Positions 8,485 to 17,700 of a stretch of 62,411 bases of DNA are shown one piece after another. Position 1 is the first letter of the stretch; each line of letters begins with the position of its first letter. The notes under the pieces were generated by a model that did not search any database, was not told where the DNA came from, and saw nothing but the letters and a program-made list of their open reading frames with translations. A program made the translations under genes and the position numbers. This DNA is from Chloroflexota bacterium (GTDB lineage Bacteria > Chloroflexota > Anaerolineae > DUEN01), in the NCBI GenBank assembly GCA_013152435.1, contig JAADGJ010000003.1:1-62411 (forward strand), in the 5' to 3' direction.

Positions 8485-8952
8485 CTAATCATCAACGTTT
8501 CCTTCTTTCCGGCGACCGGTCGCGGCCGACGGCTGCCCCTCCCGCAGCGGGGACGGCCCCAGCTTCTGCACGCGCTCGGTCATCTCCGCAGCGTACTGGG
8601 CGAACTGCGGCCCCATCGCCGAGGAGAGGTGGAACATCTCGATCCGATCGCTCTCCAGGCCGATCTGCGTCAGCAGATCCTGGATATATGCAACTCGCCT
8701 TCTGGCGTTTAGATTACCTTCCAGGTAATGGCAATCGCCGGGCAGTCAACCGGCCACCATCACGCCGTCAACGCCGCGCTCAAAGGCGTGGAGCACCTCG
8801 ACGACCTCCAGCCGCCCCGTGCACGGCACCTCCACGATCTTGATGCTGGGAGGGTACTGCATCCGCAACGAGCCGGCCAGATCCGCCGCGGCATAGGCGC
8901 AATGACGGCAGCAAAAGGCGATGATCTCGGGTAAGAAATCGATCCCGGACAT
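8485..8952 (-). CDS. mvhD: MvhD-type electron-transfer subunit with in-frame UGA (selenocysteine)
   Basis: 155-aa delta subunit of the F420-non-reducing hydrogenase/Hdr type ([2Fe-2S] carrier between HdrA and its partner). Codon 69 is UGA (8746-8748). Residues 1-68 (CCRHCAYAAADL, PCTGRLEV, GVMVAG) and residues 70-155 (LPGDCHYLEGN, SSAMGPQFAQYAAEMTERV) are both family sequence in the same frame, so there is no frameshift. The paralogue at 13839-14312 has Cys exactly at the UGA position (IVG-C-PIGNCHH against VAG-UGA-LPGDCHY). A SECIS-like hairpin follows. ATG at 8952 has AGGAGGTGA 7 bases upstream. Methanococcal VhuD is an established selenoprotein with Sec in this family. A standard caller would report only 68 residues. 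Confidence 0.9.
8713..8729 (-). promoter_or_regulatory. SECIS-like hairpin downstream of the mvhD UGA
   Basis: Minus-strand hairpin: a 7-bp perfect stem ATTACCT/AGGTAAT with apical loop GGA. The loop begins 23 nt after the UGA at 8746-8748. This meets the usual bacterial SECIS rules: loop 16-37 nt from the UGA and G among the first two loop bases. The hairpin is within the reading frame, as bacterial SECIS elements must be. Confidence 0.75.
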
Positions 8953-8997
8953 GAAATGGTCACCTCCTCACCGCGAACATCTCAAAAAGGATCACGA

Positions 8998-11900
8998 TCA
9001 CGCCATCTCAGCAACACGGGGCAACCCGGCGGGCGGGCCTCCGAACAGGGCGTCGAGCTTCGCCTCGATCTGGACGTCCCGATAATGCATGAGCTGGATC
9101 GCCTTCGCCGGGCACTCGGCGGCGCAAATGCCGCACCCCTGGCATTGAGCGGGCTCGATGTAGGCCGCCCCTTGAATCCCGCCGGCCCCCACAAGGTCCT
9201 CCCGGACCTGCGGGACATCGAAGGGACAGATGCGCACGCAGGTCAGGCACCCCACGCATTCCTCCGAGCGGACCTGCGCCACAATGCCCCCCACCTGCAA
9301 TGCATCTCGGGTCAGGATGGTCGCGGCCCGGGCCGCGGCCGCCTGCGCCTGAGCGATCGCCTCGTCCAGCAGTTTGGGGTAGTGGGCCGCGCCGGCCATG
9401 TACAACCCATCCGTGGGGAAGTCCACAGGCCGCAACTTGACGTGCGCCTCCATCAACCAGCCGTCCAGGTCCACCCCAACTTTGAGCCGGTTGGCCAGCT
9501 CCTCGGCCCCTTCCACCGGCACCATGGGCATGCTGAGAACCAACAGATCGGGATGCAACGTCATCTCCCGCTCCAACACGGGCTCCCAGACCCGCACCTC
9601 CGGCCGACCGCCCTCCCGCTCCGGCAGATGCACCTCCGGCTTGCGGTCGGCATCGTACCGGACGAAGAGGACGCCCCTCCGGCGCGCCTCCGTATACAGC
9701 CGCTCCTTGAAGCCATACGTGCGGATATCCCGGTACAGGACGGTGATCCGGGCGGCGGGATTGAGCTCCTTCAGCTTCAGGGCGTTCTTCAGGGCGATCG
9801 TGCAGCAGGTCCGGCTGCAATAACGCTCCGCCGGCCCCACACACTGAATCATCACCACGCTTTGGAGCGGGGACTGGAGATCAGCGGCCGACGAGCGCGG
9901 CGCCTCATCACCCTGGAGCCCCGCCGACCACGTCGCCAACAACGCCTCAAACTCCTGCTGGGTGAGGATGTGCGGATCGCTCCCATAGCCGTAATCCGTC
10001 CCCCGATACTCCTGCGCGCCGATGGCGATGATCGTGGCCCCGTGTCGGACGGAGAGCTCCCCCTCGGAGGTGCGCACGGTCGAGGTGAAGTTCCCCCGAT
10101 ACCCTCGGGTATCCAACAGCTCCGCGTTCAAATGGACGGTGATGAGCGGGTTCGCACGCACCTGCTCGATCAGGTCCCGGAGATAGGTCTGCGCATCACG
10201 CCATCGGAGCGAGACGCTCCCATTCCCGTCCCCCTCCGGCGCCCTGGCCTCCACCAGGAACCGAACATGCCGCAGGTTCCCGCCCAGCTCGGCCTCTCGC
10301 TCGATCAGGTCGACCTCGATCTGCTGCTCCGCCAACGCCAGCGCGGCGTGCATCCCGGCCACCCCGCCGCCGATGACCAGCGCCCGCTTCGTCACCGGCA
10401 CATCGATGGGATGCAACGGCTCCAGCCTGGCCGCCCGGGCGACCGCCATGCGCACCAGCTCCTTGGCCTTCTCCGTCGCCGCCTCCCGGTCGTGGGAATG
10501 CACCCACGAGCAGTGATTCCGGATATTGGCCATCTCAAAGAGATAGGGATTGAGCCCTGCCTGCCGGATGCTGTCCTGGAACAGCGGCTCGTGCGTCAGC
10601 GGCGTACAGGAGGCGACGACCACGCGGTTCAGCCCCAGCTCCTTCGTCTTCTCGGTGATGCGGCGGATGGAATCCTGCGAGCACGTGTACAGGTTGTGCT
10701 CCGCATGCACCACATAGGGGAGCGTCCTGGCGTATTCGGCCACGGCCGGCACGTCCAGGAAGCCGCCGATGTTCGATCCGCAATGACAGACGAAGACGCC
10801 GATGCGCGGCTCCTCGCCGCTCACATCCCGTTCCGGCGGATACTCCGGCGGCGTGATCAACGTCGCCCGGGCCGAGGCCAGCAGACCGCCGGCCAGCGCG
10901 GCCGCACCACTGGCCTCCACCACCGTCTCCGGGATATCCTTAGGCTCCCGGAACGGCCCCACCGCATAGATGCCCGGCTTGCTGGTCTGCAGGGGCTGGA
11001 ACTGGACTGTGTGACAGAATCCATATGGGTCCAGTTCGATCCCCAGCCGACGGGCCAGATCCCGCACCTGCGGCGAGATCTCCATTCCCACGGAGAGCAC
11101 CACCAGATCGAAGGGCTCCTCGACGATCCCTCCCTCGCCTCCGCCGTTCCGGCCATCGCCACGTACATAGCGCACGATCAGATCGTGCGTATGGGGATCC
11201 TCCTTCACCGAGGAGACCCGACAGCGGACATACCGGACGCCATATTGCTCCTGAGCCCGTCGATAGTAGCTCTCATACCCCTTGCTGAACGCCCGGATGT
11301 CCATGAAGAAGACGGTGATCTCCGCCTCCGCGTCATGTTCACGGGCCATGATCGCCTCTTTGGCCGCGTACATGCAGCAGACGGCGGAACAGTAGTCATG
11401 AGACTGATCGCGGGAGCCAATGCACTGCAGGAAGGCGATCTTGCGAGCCGGCCTCCCATCGGAGGGGCGCACCACGTGTCCCTCCGTGGGACCGGAGGCG
11501 CTCAGCAGCCGCTCGAACTGGAGCGCGGTGACCACGTTGGGATAGCGTCCCCACCCGTACTCCTCGGACATCTCGGCGTGGTACACCTCATATCCGGGCG
11601 CCAACACGATGCCCCCCACCCGGATCTGCTCGGTGCGAGGCGGCTCATCGTGATGAATAGCCCCCGCCTTACACTCATACCAGCAGCTCAAACACTCGGA
11701 ACAGATGCCACAGGCCAGACACCGGGCGGCTTCCTCCTGCGCCTGCTCCTCCGTGTACCCCTTCTCCACCTCGGTGAAGCCCCGAAGCCGCTCCTCAACG
11801 GGCACCATGGGCATCGGCACCCGGGGTGTGATCTTGACCTCACCCCGCTGCATGCGGTCCTGGATCTCGGCCTGGGTCAGATGGACGACGGGGAGCTCCG

Positions 11901-13623
11901 GCTTAGGCGCCGGCTCCAGCTCCTCGCCCCGCAGGTAGCGGTGGATGGATTCCGCCGCCCGGTGGCCGCTGGCGACGGCCTCGATCACGAAGGCGGTTCC
12001 CGTCGTCGCGTCACCGGCGGCGAAGACGCCCGGCCGCGTCGCCGCCAGCGTGTTGGGATTGACCGCGATGGTGGAGCGCGGCGTGATGCCCACCCCGCTG
12101 CTCTCCGGGATGAAGGCCAGGCCGGCCCGCTGCCCAATGGAGAAGATGACGATGTCGCAGGGGATCACGTGCTCCGACCCCGGCTCCGTCTCCAGGATCA
12201 GCCGCCCCTCCTCGTCGAACTCCATATACGTGACCTTCAGGCACTCCAGCCCGGCGACCCGCCCATGCCCATCATCCAAGATGCGTTTGAAGGAGCGGCC
12301 CGGGTGGATGATCACGCCCTCGGCCTCGGCCTCCTCGATCTCCCACGGGTGGGCGGGCATCTTCTCCCGCTCCTCCAGGCACGCCATGTGCACCTCAGCC
12401 GCTCCCAGCCGGACGGCCGTGCGCGCCACGTCGATGGCCACATTCCCCCCGCCCAGCACCATCACGCGCTTTCCGGAGAAGTCGGGAGGGTTGCCCAGCC
12501 GCACGTCCCGCAGGAAGACCGTGTTGACCAGCACCCCCTCCAGATCCACACCCTCGATCGGCAGCTTCCGCCCCTCGTGGGCGCCCACGGCGATGAGCAC
12601 CGCATCGAACCCTTCGGCGAAGATGTCGTCCAGGTTGTCCACCCGGGTGTTCAGACGCAGCTCCACGCCCAAGTCCACGATGTCCTGGACCTCCCGGTCC
12701 ACGATCCAGCTGGGCAGACGGAACTCCGGCACGCCCACCCGCAGCATCCCGCCGGCCATGGGCAGCGCCTCAAACACCGTCACGCTGTAGCCCATCTTGC
12801 ACAGATCCTGGGCCGCTGTCAGGCCACAGGGCCCCGCCCCGATCACCGCCACGCGCTCCTTGTACTTCCGCTCGGCCGGCTCCGGCGGAACCCGGGGGCG
12901 GCTGTACACCCAGTCCGTCACAAACCGCTTGAGGGCGTGGATGTTGACGGGATCATCCACCTTACCCCGATTGCAGGCATCCTCGCAGCGATGATTGCAG
13001 ATACGCCCGCAGATGCCGGGGAACGGATTGTCCTCCTTAATCACCCGCAGGGCGTCCTCATAGCGCCCCTCCCGGATCAGGGCGATGTACCCCTGGGCCC
13101 GCTGATGGGCGGGACAGGCATCGCGGCAGGGCGCGATGCCCCGCTTCTCGATGGCGTAGGCGTTGGGGATCGCCTGCGGATACAGCTTGTAGGCGGCCCG
13201 ACGCTGCGAGAGCCCCTCGTTGAAGAGATCCGGGATGACCACCGGACACACGCTGGCGCAATCCCCACAGGCGGTGCACTTCTCCGGATCGATGTAACGG
13301 GGGTTGCGCCGCACCGTCACCGTGAAGTCGCCAGCCCTTCCCTTCAGATCCAGGATCTCCGCGTTGGTCAGCAGCTCGATATTCCGATGGCGCCCGACCT
13401 CCACGAGCTTGGGGGAGATGGTACACATCGCGCAGTCGTTGGTGGGAAAGGTTTTGTCGAGCTGCGCCATATGTCCGCCGATGGCGCTTTTGGCCTCCAC
13501 CAGGTACACCTTATAGCCCGCATCGGCCAGGTCCAGGGACGCCTGCATCCCGGCGATGCCGCCGCCCACGACCATGACCGCGCCGACCACGTTTCCATTG
13601 CCCGAACGACCGTTGTCAGTCAT
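8998..13623 (-). CDS. hdrA: Giant HdrA with inserted GltD-like module and second HdrA module
   Basis: 1541-aa flavin/iron-sulfur protein. In order: a Rossmann FAD motif (VVGGGIAGMQ, about 18-27); a ferredoxin site (CTACGDCASVCP, about 115); a complete GltD/NfnB-like NAD(P)H module with its own Cys motif (CGRICNHRCEDAC), FAD motif (VIGAGPCGLTAAQ), NAD(P) motif (VLGGGNVAIDVA) and GVFAAGD; then the rest of HdrA (CLACGICSECLSC; FVCHCGSNIGG; VVASCTPLTHE). A second HdrA-like Rossmann domain (VIGGGVAGMHAA) and two C-terminal [4Fe-4S] sites (CVGCLTCVRICP, CQGCGICAAECP) follow. HdrA is the bifurcating subunit, and the GltD part would add NAD(P)H exchange. ATG at 13623 is chosen with GGGGGAG upstream. 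It lies 45 bases before mvhD. Confidence 0.9.
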   Translation of the reverse strand: MTDNGRSGNGNVVGAVMVVGGGIAGMQASLDLADAGYKVYLVEAKSAIGGHMAQLDKTFPTNDCAMCTISPKLVEVGRHRNIELLTNAEILDLKGRAGDFTVTVRRNPRYIDPEKCTACGDCASVCPVVIPDLFNEGLSQRRAAYKLYPQAIPNAYAIEKRGIAPCRDACPAHQRAQGYIALIREGRYEDALRVIKEDNPFPGICGRICNHRCEDACNRGKVDDPVNIHALKRFVTDWVYSRPRVPPEPAERKYKERVAVIGAGPCGLTAAQDLCKMGYSVTVFEALPMAGGMLRVGVPEFRLPSWIVDREVQDIVDLGVELRLNTRVDNLDDIFAEGFDAVLIAVGAHEGRKLPIEGVDLEGVLVNTVFLRDVRLGNPPDFSGKRVMVLGGGNVAIDVARTAVRLGAAEVHMACLEEREKMPAHPWEIEEAEAEGVIIHPGRSFKRILDDGHGRVAGLECLKVTYMEFDEEGRLILETEPGSEHVIPCDIVIFSIGQRAGLAFIPESSGVGITPRSTIAVNPNTLAATRPGVFAAGDATTGTAFVIEAVASGHRAAESIHRYLRGEELEPAPKPELPVVHLTQAEIQDRMQRGEVKITPRVPMPMVPVEERLRGFTEVEKGYTEEQAQEEAARCLACGICSECLSCWYECKAGAIHHDEPPRTEQIRVGGIVLAPGYEVYHAEMSEEYGWGRYPNVVTALQFERLLSASGPTEGHVVRPSDGRPARKIAFLQCIGSRDQSHDYCSAVCCMYAAKEAIMAREHDAEAEITVFFMDIRAFSKGYESYYRRAQEQYGVRYVRCRVSSVKEDPHTHDLIVRYVRGDGRNGGGEGGIVEEPFDLVVLSVGMEISPQVRDLARRLGIELDPYGFCHTVQFQPLQTSKPGIYAVGPFREPKDIPETVVEASGAAALAGGLLASARATLITPPEYPPERDVSGEEPRIGVFVCHCGSNIGGFLDVPAVAEYARTLPYVVHAEHNLYTCSQDSIRRITEKTKELGLNRVVVASCTPLTHEPLFQDSIRQAGLNPYLFEMANIRNHCSWVHSHDREAATEKAKELVRMAVARAARLEPLHPIDVPVTKRALVIGGGVAGMHAALALAEQQIEVDLIEREAELGGNLRHVRFLVEARAPEGDGNGSVSLRWRDAQTYLRDLIEQVRANPLITVHLNAELLDTRGYRGNFTSTVRTSEGELSVRHGATIIAIGAQEYRGTDYGYGSDPHILTQQEFEALLATWSAGLQGDEAPRSSAADLQSPLQSVVMIQCVGPAERYCSRTCCTIALKNALKLKELNPAARITVLYRDIRTYGFKERLYTEARRRGVLFVRYDADRKPEVHLPEREGGRPEVRVWEPVLEREMTLHPDLLVLSMPMVPVEGAEELANRLKVGVDLDGWLMEAHVKLRPVDFPTDGLYMAGAAHYPKLLDEAIAQAQAAAARAATILTRDALQVGGIVAQVRSEECVGCLTCVRICPFDVPQVREDLVGAGGIQGAAYIEPAQCQGCGICAAECPAKAIQLMHYRDVQIEAKLDALFGGPPAGLPRVAEMA

Positions 13624-13819
13624 ACCGCTCCCCCCGGTTGGTGACTTCACAGGCCTACCCGCCGAAAGCGCCCCGCAACAACCCGACGCGTCGTCCTCCG
13701 CGCCCGCGCACCTCGCGGGTAAGCCGATCCTATACGCCTGACTGACCGCCGATGATCTCTACCCGAACCTCATTCCCTCCTGCCCCGATGTAGGCCCCCA
13801 TGACACGCGAACGCTGGAT

Positions 13820-13838
13820 GGACGGGGAGTCCCCGTCC
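13820..13838 (-). other. Hairpin directly after the mvhD stop
   Basis: A perfect 8-bp stem (GGACGGGG/CCCCGTCC) with a 3-nt loop abuts the stop codon of the Cys-type mvhD. No U tract follows, so it looks like a processing or stability element, not a terminator. The remainder of the 215-base gap 13624-13838 shows nothing else. Confidence 0.5.
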
Positions 13839-14312
13839 TTACTTCGCCTCCACCTCCGGCACCCGGCGGGCGGCGCCTCCCTGTGCCCCCTTCAGCGGGT
13901 TCGGCCCCAACGCCCGGATACGCTCCGTCATCTCCTCCGCATAGCGGGCGAAGGTGGCCCCCATGCCCCCGGAGACGAAGAACATCTCCAGACGCTCACC
14001 GCCCAGGCCGATCTCGTCCAACAGCTTCTTGGCCCGCTCCACTCGCGCCTTTCCGCGCTCGTTGCCGCGCACATGGTGACAATTGCCGATGGGGCACCCG
14101 ACGATATACACCCCATCGGCCCCCTCCTCAAACGCCCGCAGGATATACCCCACATCCGTCTTGCCCGTGCACGGCAAGCGGACCAGCTTGATGTTCGCCG
14201 GATACTGCAGGCGCAGCGCCCCAGCGGTATCCGCACTCATATACCCGCAATAAATGCATGTAAAGACGGTGATCTCGGGTTCAAATGTTCCATTCCGCCC
14301 ATTGTCGGCCAC
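13839..14312 (-). CDS. mvhD: MvhD-type electron-transfer subunit (cysteine form)
   Basis: 157-aa paralogue of the selenocysteine MvhD at 8485-8952, sharing FTCIYCGY, PCTGKTDV, VGCPIGNCHHVRGN and GGMGATFARYAEEMTERI. All positions expected to be Cys are Cys, including Cys73, which aligns with the UGA-encoded residue of the other copy. I chose the GTG at 14312 because GGAGG lies 5 bases upstream; the open frame extends 4 codons further to a TTG. It is placed between two hdrA genes, so each large HdrA has an adjacent MvhD: two sets of electron-transfer modules. Confidence 0.9.
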   Translation of the reverse strand: MADNGRNGTFEPEITVFTCIYCGYMSADTAGALRLQYPANIKLVRLPCTGKTDVGYILRAFEEGADGVYIVGCPIGNCHHVRGNERGKARVERAKKLLDEIGLGGERLEMFFVSGGMGATFARYAEEMTERIRALGPNPLKGAQGGAARRVPEVEAK

Positions 14313-14437
14313 GGTTTCCTCCAACGGCTTGGAGATTGCTGTCCCCCAACTATCTCACGCACGAACGGCTCCCGCCCTAGACCTCTCGCCAAATCCCATC
14401 CGCCACTACCTCCGCCTCTTGCAGCACCCTTAAGCCC

Positions 14438-17400
14438 TCAAGAGACGCTGCCGCCCCCAATTCCCACTCTCTCGTTCTCTACCACCGCCCACGCTCCTAC
14501 GCCCTGGGCGAGGATCTGATCATCCGTGTACGCGACCAGCTGGATCGCCTTGGCCGGGCATTCGCCGGTGCACGTACCACATCCATGACACAGCGCCGGG
14601 TCAATATATGCGGCGCCGATGATCCCCCCCACCCCCGGGCGATCGGGCTGGATCTTCGGGATCCCAAAGGGGCAGGTGCGCACACAGGTCAGGCATCCCA
14701 CGCACTTGCTCTGATCCACGACGGCGACGTTCCCGCCGATATACAGAGGCTGCTTCGCCAGGATCGTGATGGCCCGCCCCGCCGCGGCCTGCGCGTGCGC
14801 GATCACCTCCTCGAGGAACTTGGGATAGTGCGCCATCCCGGCCACGAAGATCCCCTCCTCCATGAAGTCCATGGGACGCATCTTCAGGTGCGCCTCCATG
14901 AAGAACCCTTCCCGAGAGAGGGGCACGTCCAACACTCGCGCCAGCTCCGCCGTCCCCGGAGAGGGGGCGATGGCCGTGTTCAGCACCAGGAAATCCGGCT
15001 CGAAGGTCAGCGTCTCGCCCAACACCGGCTCCCGCACGTGGACCCGCAGCCGTCCGTCCACCTCCTCCACCGTCGGCACCGACTCATCGTCATAGCGGAT
15101 GAAGACCACGCCGCGCCGCCGGGCCTCGGTGTAATACGCCTCGCGGAAGCCATAGGTGATGATATCCTTATAGAGGATGGTCACCCGACAGTTGGGATTG
15201 AGCAGCTTGATCCGGATGGCGTTCTTGATCGAGTTCATGCAACAGATCCGGCTGCAATAGTCGGGCATCTCCGGCGAGCGCACGCACTGGATCATCACCA
15301 CGTGATCCAGACCGGTGATATCCTCCGGCCGATGGGCGATGCGATCCTCCAGCTCGGTCTCCGTGATGACGCGCTCGTTTCGGCCCAGCAGATAGACGTC
15401 CCCCCGCCACGTCTCACCGCCGGTGGCCACGATGGTGACGCTATGCTCCACCTCCGACTCCGTCGGCGGCCCGCCGTTCACCGGCTCGGTCCGGATGACG
15501 GCCCGGAACCGCCCCACCGAGCCGGAGTGCTCCACCACCTGGCTGCGGGTGAACACCGTCACCCGCTCGTGGCCGCGCACCCGATTGACCAGATCGCGCA
15601 GCAACCGCTGGGGATTCTGCCCCTCGGCCACATAGTAGACATGGCGCAGGTTGCCCCCCAGCTCGGCGGCGCGCTCCACCAACACGACGTCATAGCCGCT
15701 GTCGGCGATGGAGAGCGCGGCCGTCATCCCCGCCACCCCGCCACCGATGACCAGCGCCCGGCGAGCGGGATTCAACGCCGCCCGATGCACCGGGGAGGTA
15801 ACCCGCACACGCCCCACCCCGCCACGCACCAATTCCATGGCCTTGCGCGTGGCTTCCCGGGGGTAAGCGCTGTGGACCCAGGCGCAATGCTCCCGGATGT
15901 TCACCATCTCCAGGAGGTACGGATTCAGCCCCACCTCCCGCACCACCCGCTGGAAGAGCGACTCGTGGGTCCGATGGCTGCATCCGGCCACCACCACTCG
16001 ATTCAGCCCATGCTGCTCGATCGCTCGCTGGATCTGAGCCTGCCCCGACTCGAAGCACCCATAGCCGACCCGGGCGACATGAACGACGTCGGGCAGGCTC
16101 GCGGCGTACCGGGCCAGCGCCTCCGTGTCCACCACGCTATCGATGCTGGGATGACAGTCACAGACGAACACGCCGACCCGAGGCGGCTCTCCGGAGACAT
16201 CCCGCTCCTCGCCGAACCCGTTGTCGGAGATGAACGGGTACTCCCGGCTGGACTCCGCCTGGCCCAGAGCGGCCCGCATGAGCCGCATCACATCGCCGGC
16301 CGCCCCCGCCGCGTCGATGATCGTCTCGGCGATCTCCTTGGGCGACTGGAAGGTGCCGCACACGTACACGCCCGGCTGGCTGGTCTGCAACGGCGTGAAT
16401 TTATCCGTCTCGCAGAATCCATACGGGTTCAAATCGATACCCAACGCCTCCGCGGTGGCCCTGGACAGGGCGGGCGGCTGCGTGCCCACGGAGAGCACGA
16501 CCATGTCAAAGCGCTCCTCCACCACCTGACCGTCCGGCCGGACGTAACGCAGGAGGAGATCTCGCGTCTTCGGATCCTCCTTAACCGAGGAGATGCGGCA
16601 ACGCACGTAGCGAACGCCGAACTCCTGCTTCGACCGCTCGTAATAGGCGTTGAACTCCTTGTTGAAGGCCCGCTCGTCCATCATGAAAATGGAGCACTCC
16701 ACATCCGGCAGGCGCTGCCGCGCCAGGATGGCCTCCTTCGTCGCGTACATGCAACAGATGGACGAGCAATACGGATACCGCTGATCCCGCGAGCCCACGC
16801 ACTGCAGCCAGGCGATCCGCCGGGGCATCTGGCCATCGGAGGGCCGGACGACGATCCCCTCCGTGGGGCCCGAGCGGCTGGCCAGCCGCTCATACTGCAT
16901 ACTGTGCACCACGTTGGCGTAGCGCCCCCAGCCATACTCCTCGTACTGGCTGAGATCGGTCAGGCTATAGCCGATGGCCAGGATCACGGCGCCCACGTGG
17001 ATCACCCGCTCCACAGGCTCCTGATGAAGATCGATGGCTTCCGTGGGACACACGTCAACGCACAGCCCGCAATCCTCGCAATAAGGCCCCTTGTCAACCA
17101 CGTAGGCGTCAGGGATAGCGCGAGGGGCCGGCTTATAGATGGCCTTCCGCTGCGAAAGCCCCATCTGAAAGCCGCTGGGCAGCTCCACGGGGCAGGCCAC
17201 CGTACACAAACCGCAGTTGGTGCAGCGGTCTACATCCACGTAGCGGGGATGCTGACGCACGCGAACGGTGAAGTTTCCCGCCTGGCCCTCGGCGGAGACG
17301 ATCTGAGCGTTCGTCAGCACCTCGATATTGGGGTGCAGATTGTTGTCCAGAAAGACGGGCGAGATCGCCGGGCGTGTGCACCCATAGCCATGATCGGATG

Positions 17401-17623
17401 TCCCCCGACAGAGGACGCAATCGTGGGTGGGAAACATGAAGCCCAGCTGCGCCACGCGTCCACCCAGGCTCGGCAGGGACTCCACCAGGACGACGCGCAG
17501 GCCCGCCTCCGCCAGATCGATCGCGGCCCGCATGCCGCCCACCCCCCCGCCGACGACCATCACGCCAATGTGATTCCCCTCCGGATCGTCATAGATGATG
17601 TCTGCCATACGGGGATCCCCCAT
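14438..17623 (-). CDS. hdrA: HdrA-like protein with duplicated HdrA modules
   Basis: 1061-aa iron-sulfur flavoprotein related to the neighbouring giant HdrA but lacking the GltD insertion. It has an FAD motif (VVGGGVGGMRAA, about 23), ferredoxin sites CTNCGLCTVACP and CEDCGLCVDVCP, HdrA cysteine motifs (FVCDCHPSID, VVAGCSHRTHE), a second FAD motif (VIGGGVAGMTAA) and C-terminal CVGCLTCVRTCP and CHGCGTCTGECP sites. ATG at 17623 stands 6 bases from AGGAG; a GTG one codon upstream is too close. It is probably a second electron-bifurcating or confurcating HdrA paired with the Cys-type MvhD. Alternatively both HdrA chains sit in one complex. Confidence 0.9.
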   Translation of the reverse strand: MGDPRMADIIYDDPEGNHIGVMVVGGGVGGMRAAIDLAEAGLRVVLVESLPSLGGRVAQLGFMFPTHDCVLCRGTSDHGYGCTRPAISPVFLDNNLHPNIEVLTNAQIVSAEGQAGNFTVRVRQHPRYVDVDRCTNCGLCTVACPVELPSGFQMGLSQRKAIYKPAPRAIPDAYVVDKGPYCEDCGLCVDVCPTEAIDLHQEPVERVIHVGAVILAIGYSLTDLSQYEEYGWGRYANVVHSMQYERLASRSGPTEGIVVRPSDGQMPRRIAWLQCVGSRDQRYPYCSSICCMYATKEAILARQRLPDVECSIFMMDERAFNKEFNAYYERSKQEFGVRYVRCRISSVKEDPKTRDLLLRYVRPDGQVVEERFDMVVLSVGTQPPALSRATAEALGIDLNPYGFCETDKFTPLQTSQPGVYVCGTFQSPKEIAETIIDAAGAAGDVMRLMRAALGQAESSREYPFISDNGFGEERDVSGEPPRVGVFVCDCHPSIDSVVDTEALARYAASLPDVVHVARVGYGCFESGQAQIQRAIEQHGLNRVVVAGCSHRTHESLFQRVVREVGLNPYLLEMVNIREHCAWVHSAYPREATRKAMELVRGGVGRVRVTSPVHRAALNPARRALVIGGGVAGMTAALSIADSGYDVVLVERAAELGGNLRHVYYVAEGQNPQRLLRDLVNRVRGHERVTVFTRSQVVEHSGSVGRFRAVIRTEPVNGGPPTESEVEHSVTIVATGGETWRGDVYLLGRNERVITETELEDRIAHRPEDITGLDHVVMIQCVRSPEMPDYCSRICCMNSIKNAIRIKLLNPNCRVTILYKDIITYGFREAYYTEARRRGVVFIRYDDESVPTVEEVDGRLRVHVREPVLGETLTFEPDFLVLNTAIAPSPGTAELARVLDVPLSREGFFMEAHLKMRPMDFMEEGIFVAGMAHYPKFLEEVIAHAQAAAGRAITILAKQPLYIGGNVAVVDQSKCVGCLTCVRTCPFGIPKIQPDRPGVGGIIGAAYIDPALCHGCGTCTGECPAKAIQLVAYTDDQILAQGVGAWAVVENERVGIGGGSVS

Positions 17624-17700
17624 CACGCGCTCCTGTTCTCCTCACGTTTCTCTCCAAATCCCCCGGTATACACGTCAAACCTTATCCTGCTCTCACCCCA

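Noticed and set aside
8485-8952. Frameshift or nonsense pseudogene as explanation of the mvhD break
   Set aside because: Both halves are in the same frame, the only interruption is one UGA at a Cys-equivalent position, the start and downstream codons are intact, and a SECIS-like hairpin is present.
8956-13644. Plus-strand open frame of 1562 codons opposite the giant hdrA
   Set aside because: An antisense shadow of a GC-rich gene. Its translation is His/Arg/Pro/Gln-rich without any family motif, while the minus-strand product is a full HdrA-GltD protein. The same holds for 14585-17746.
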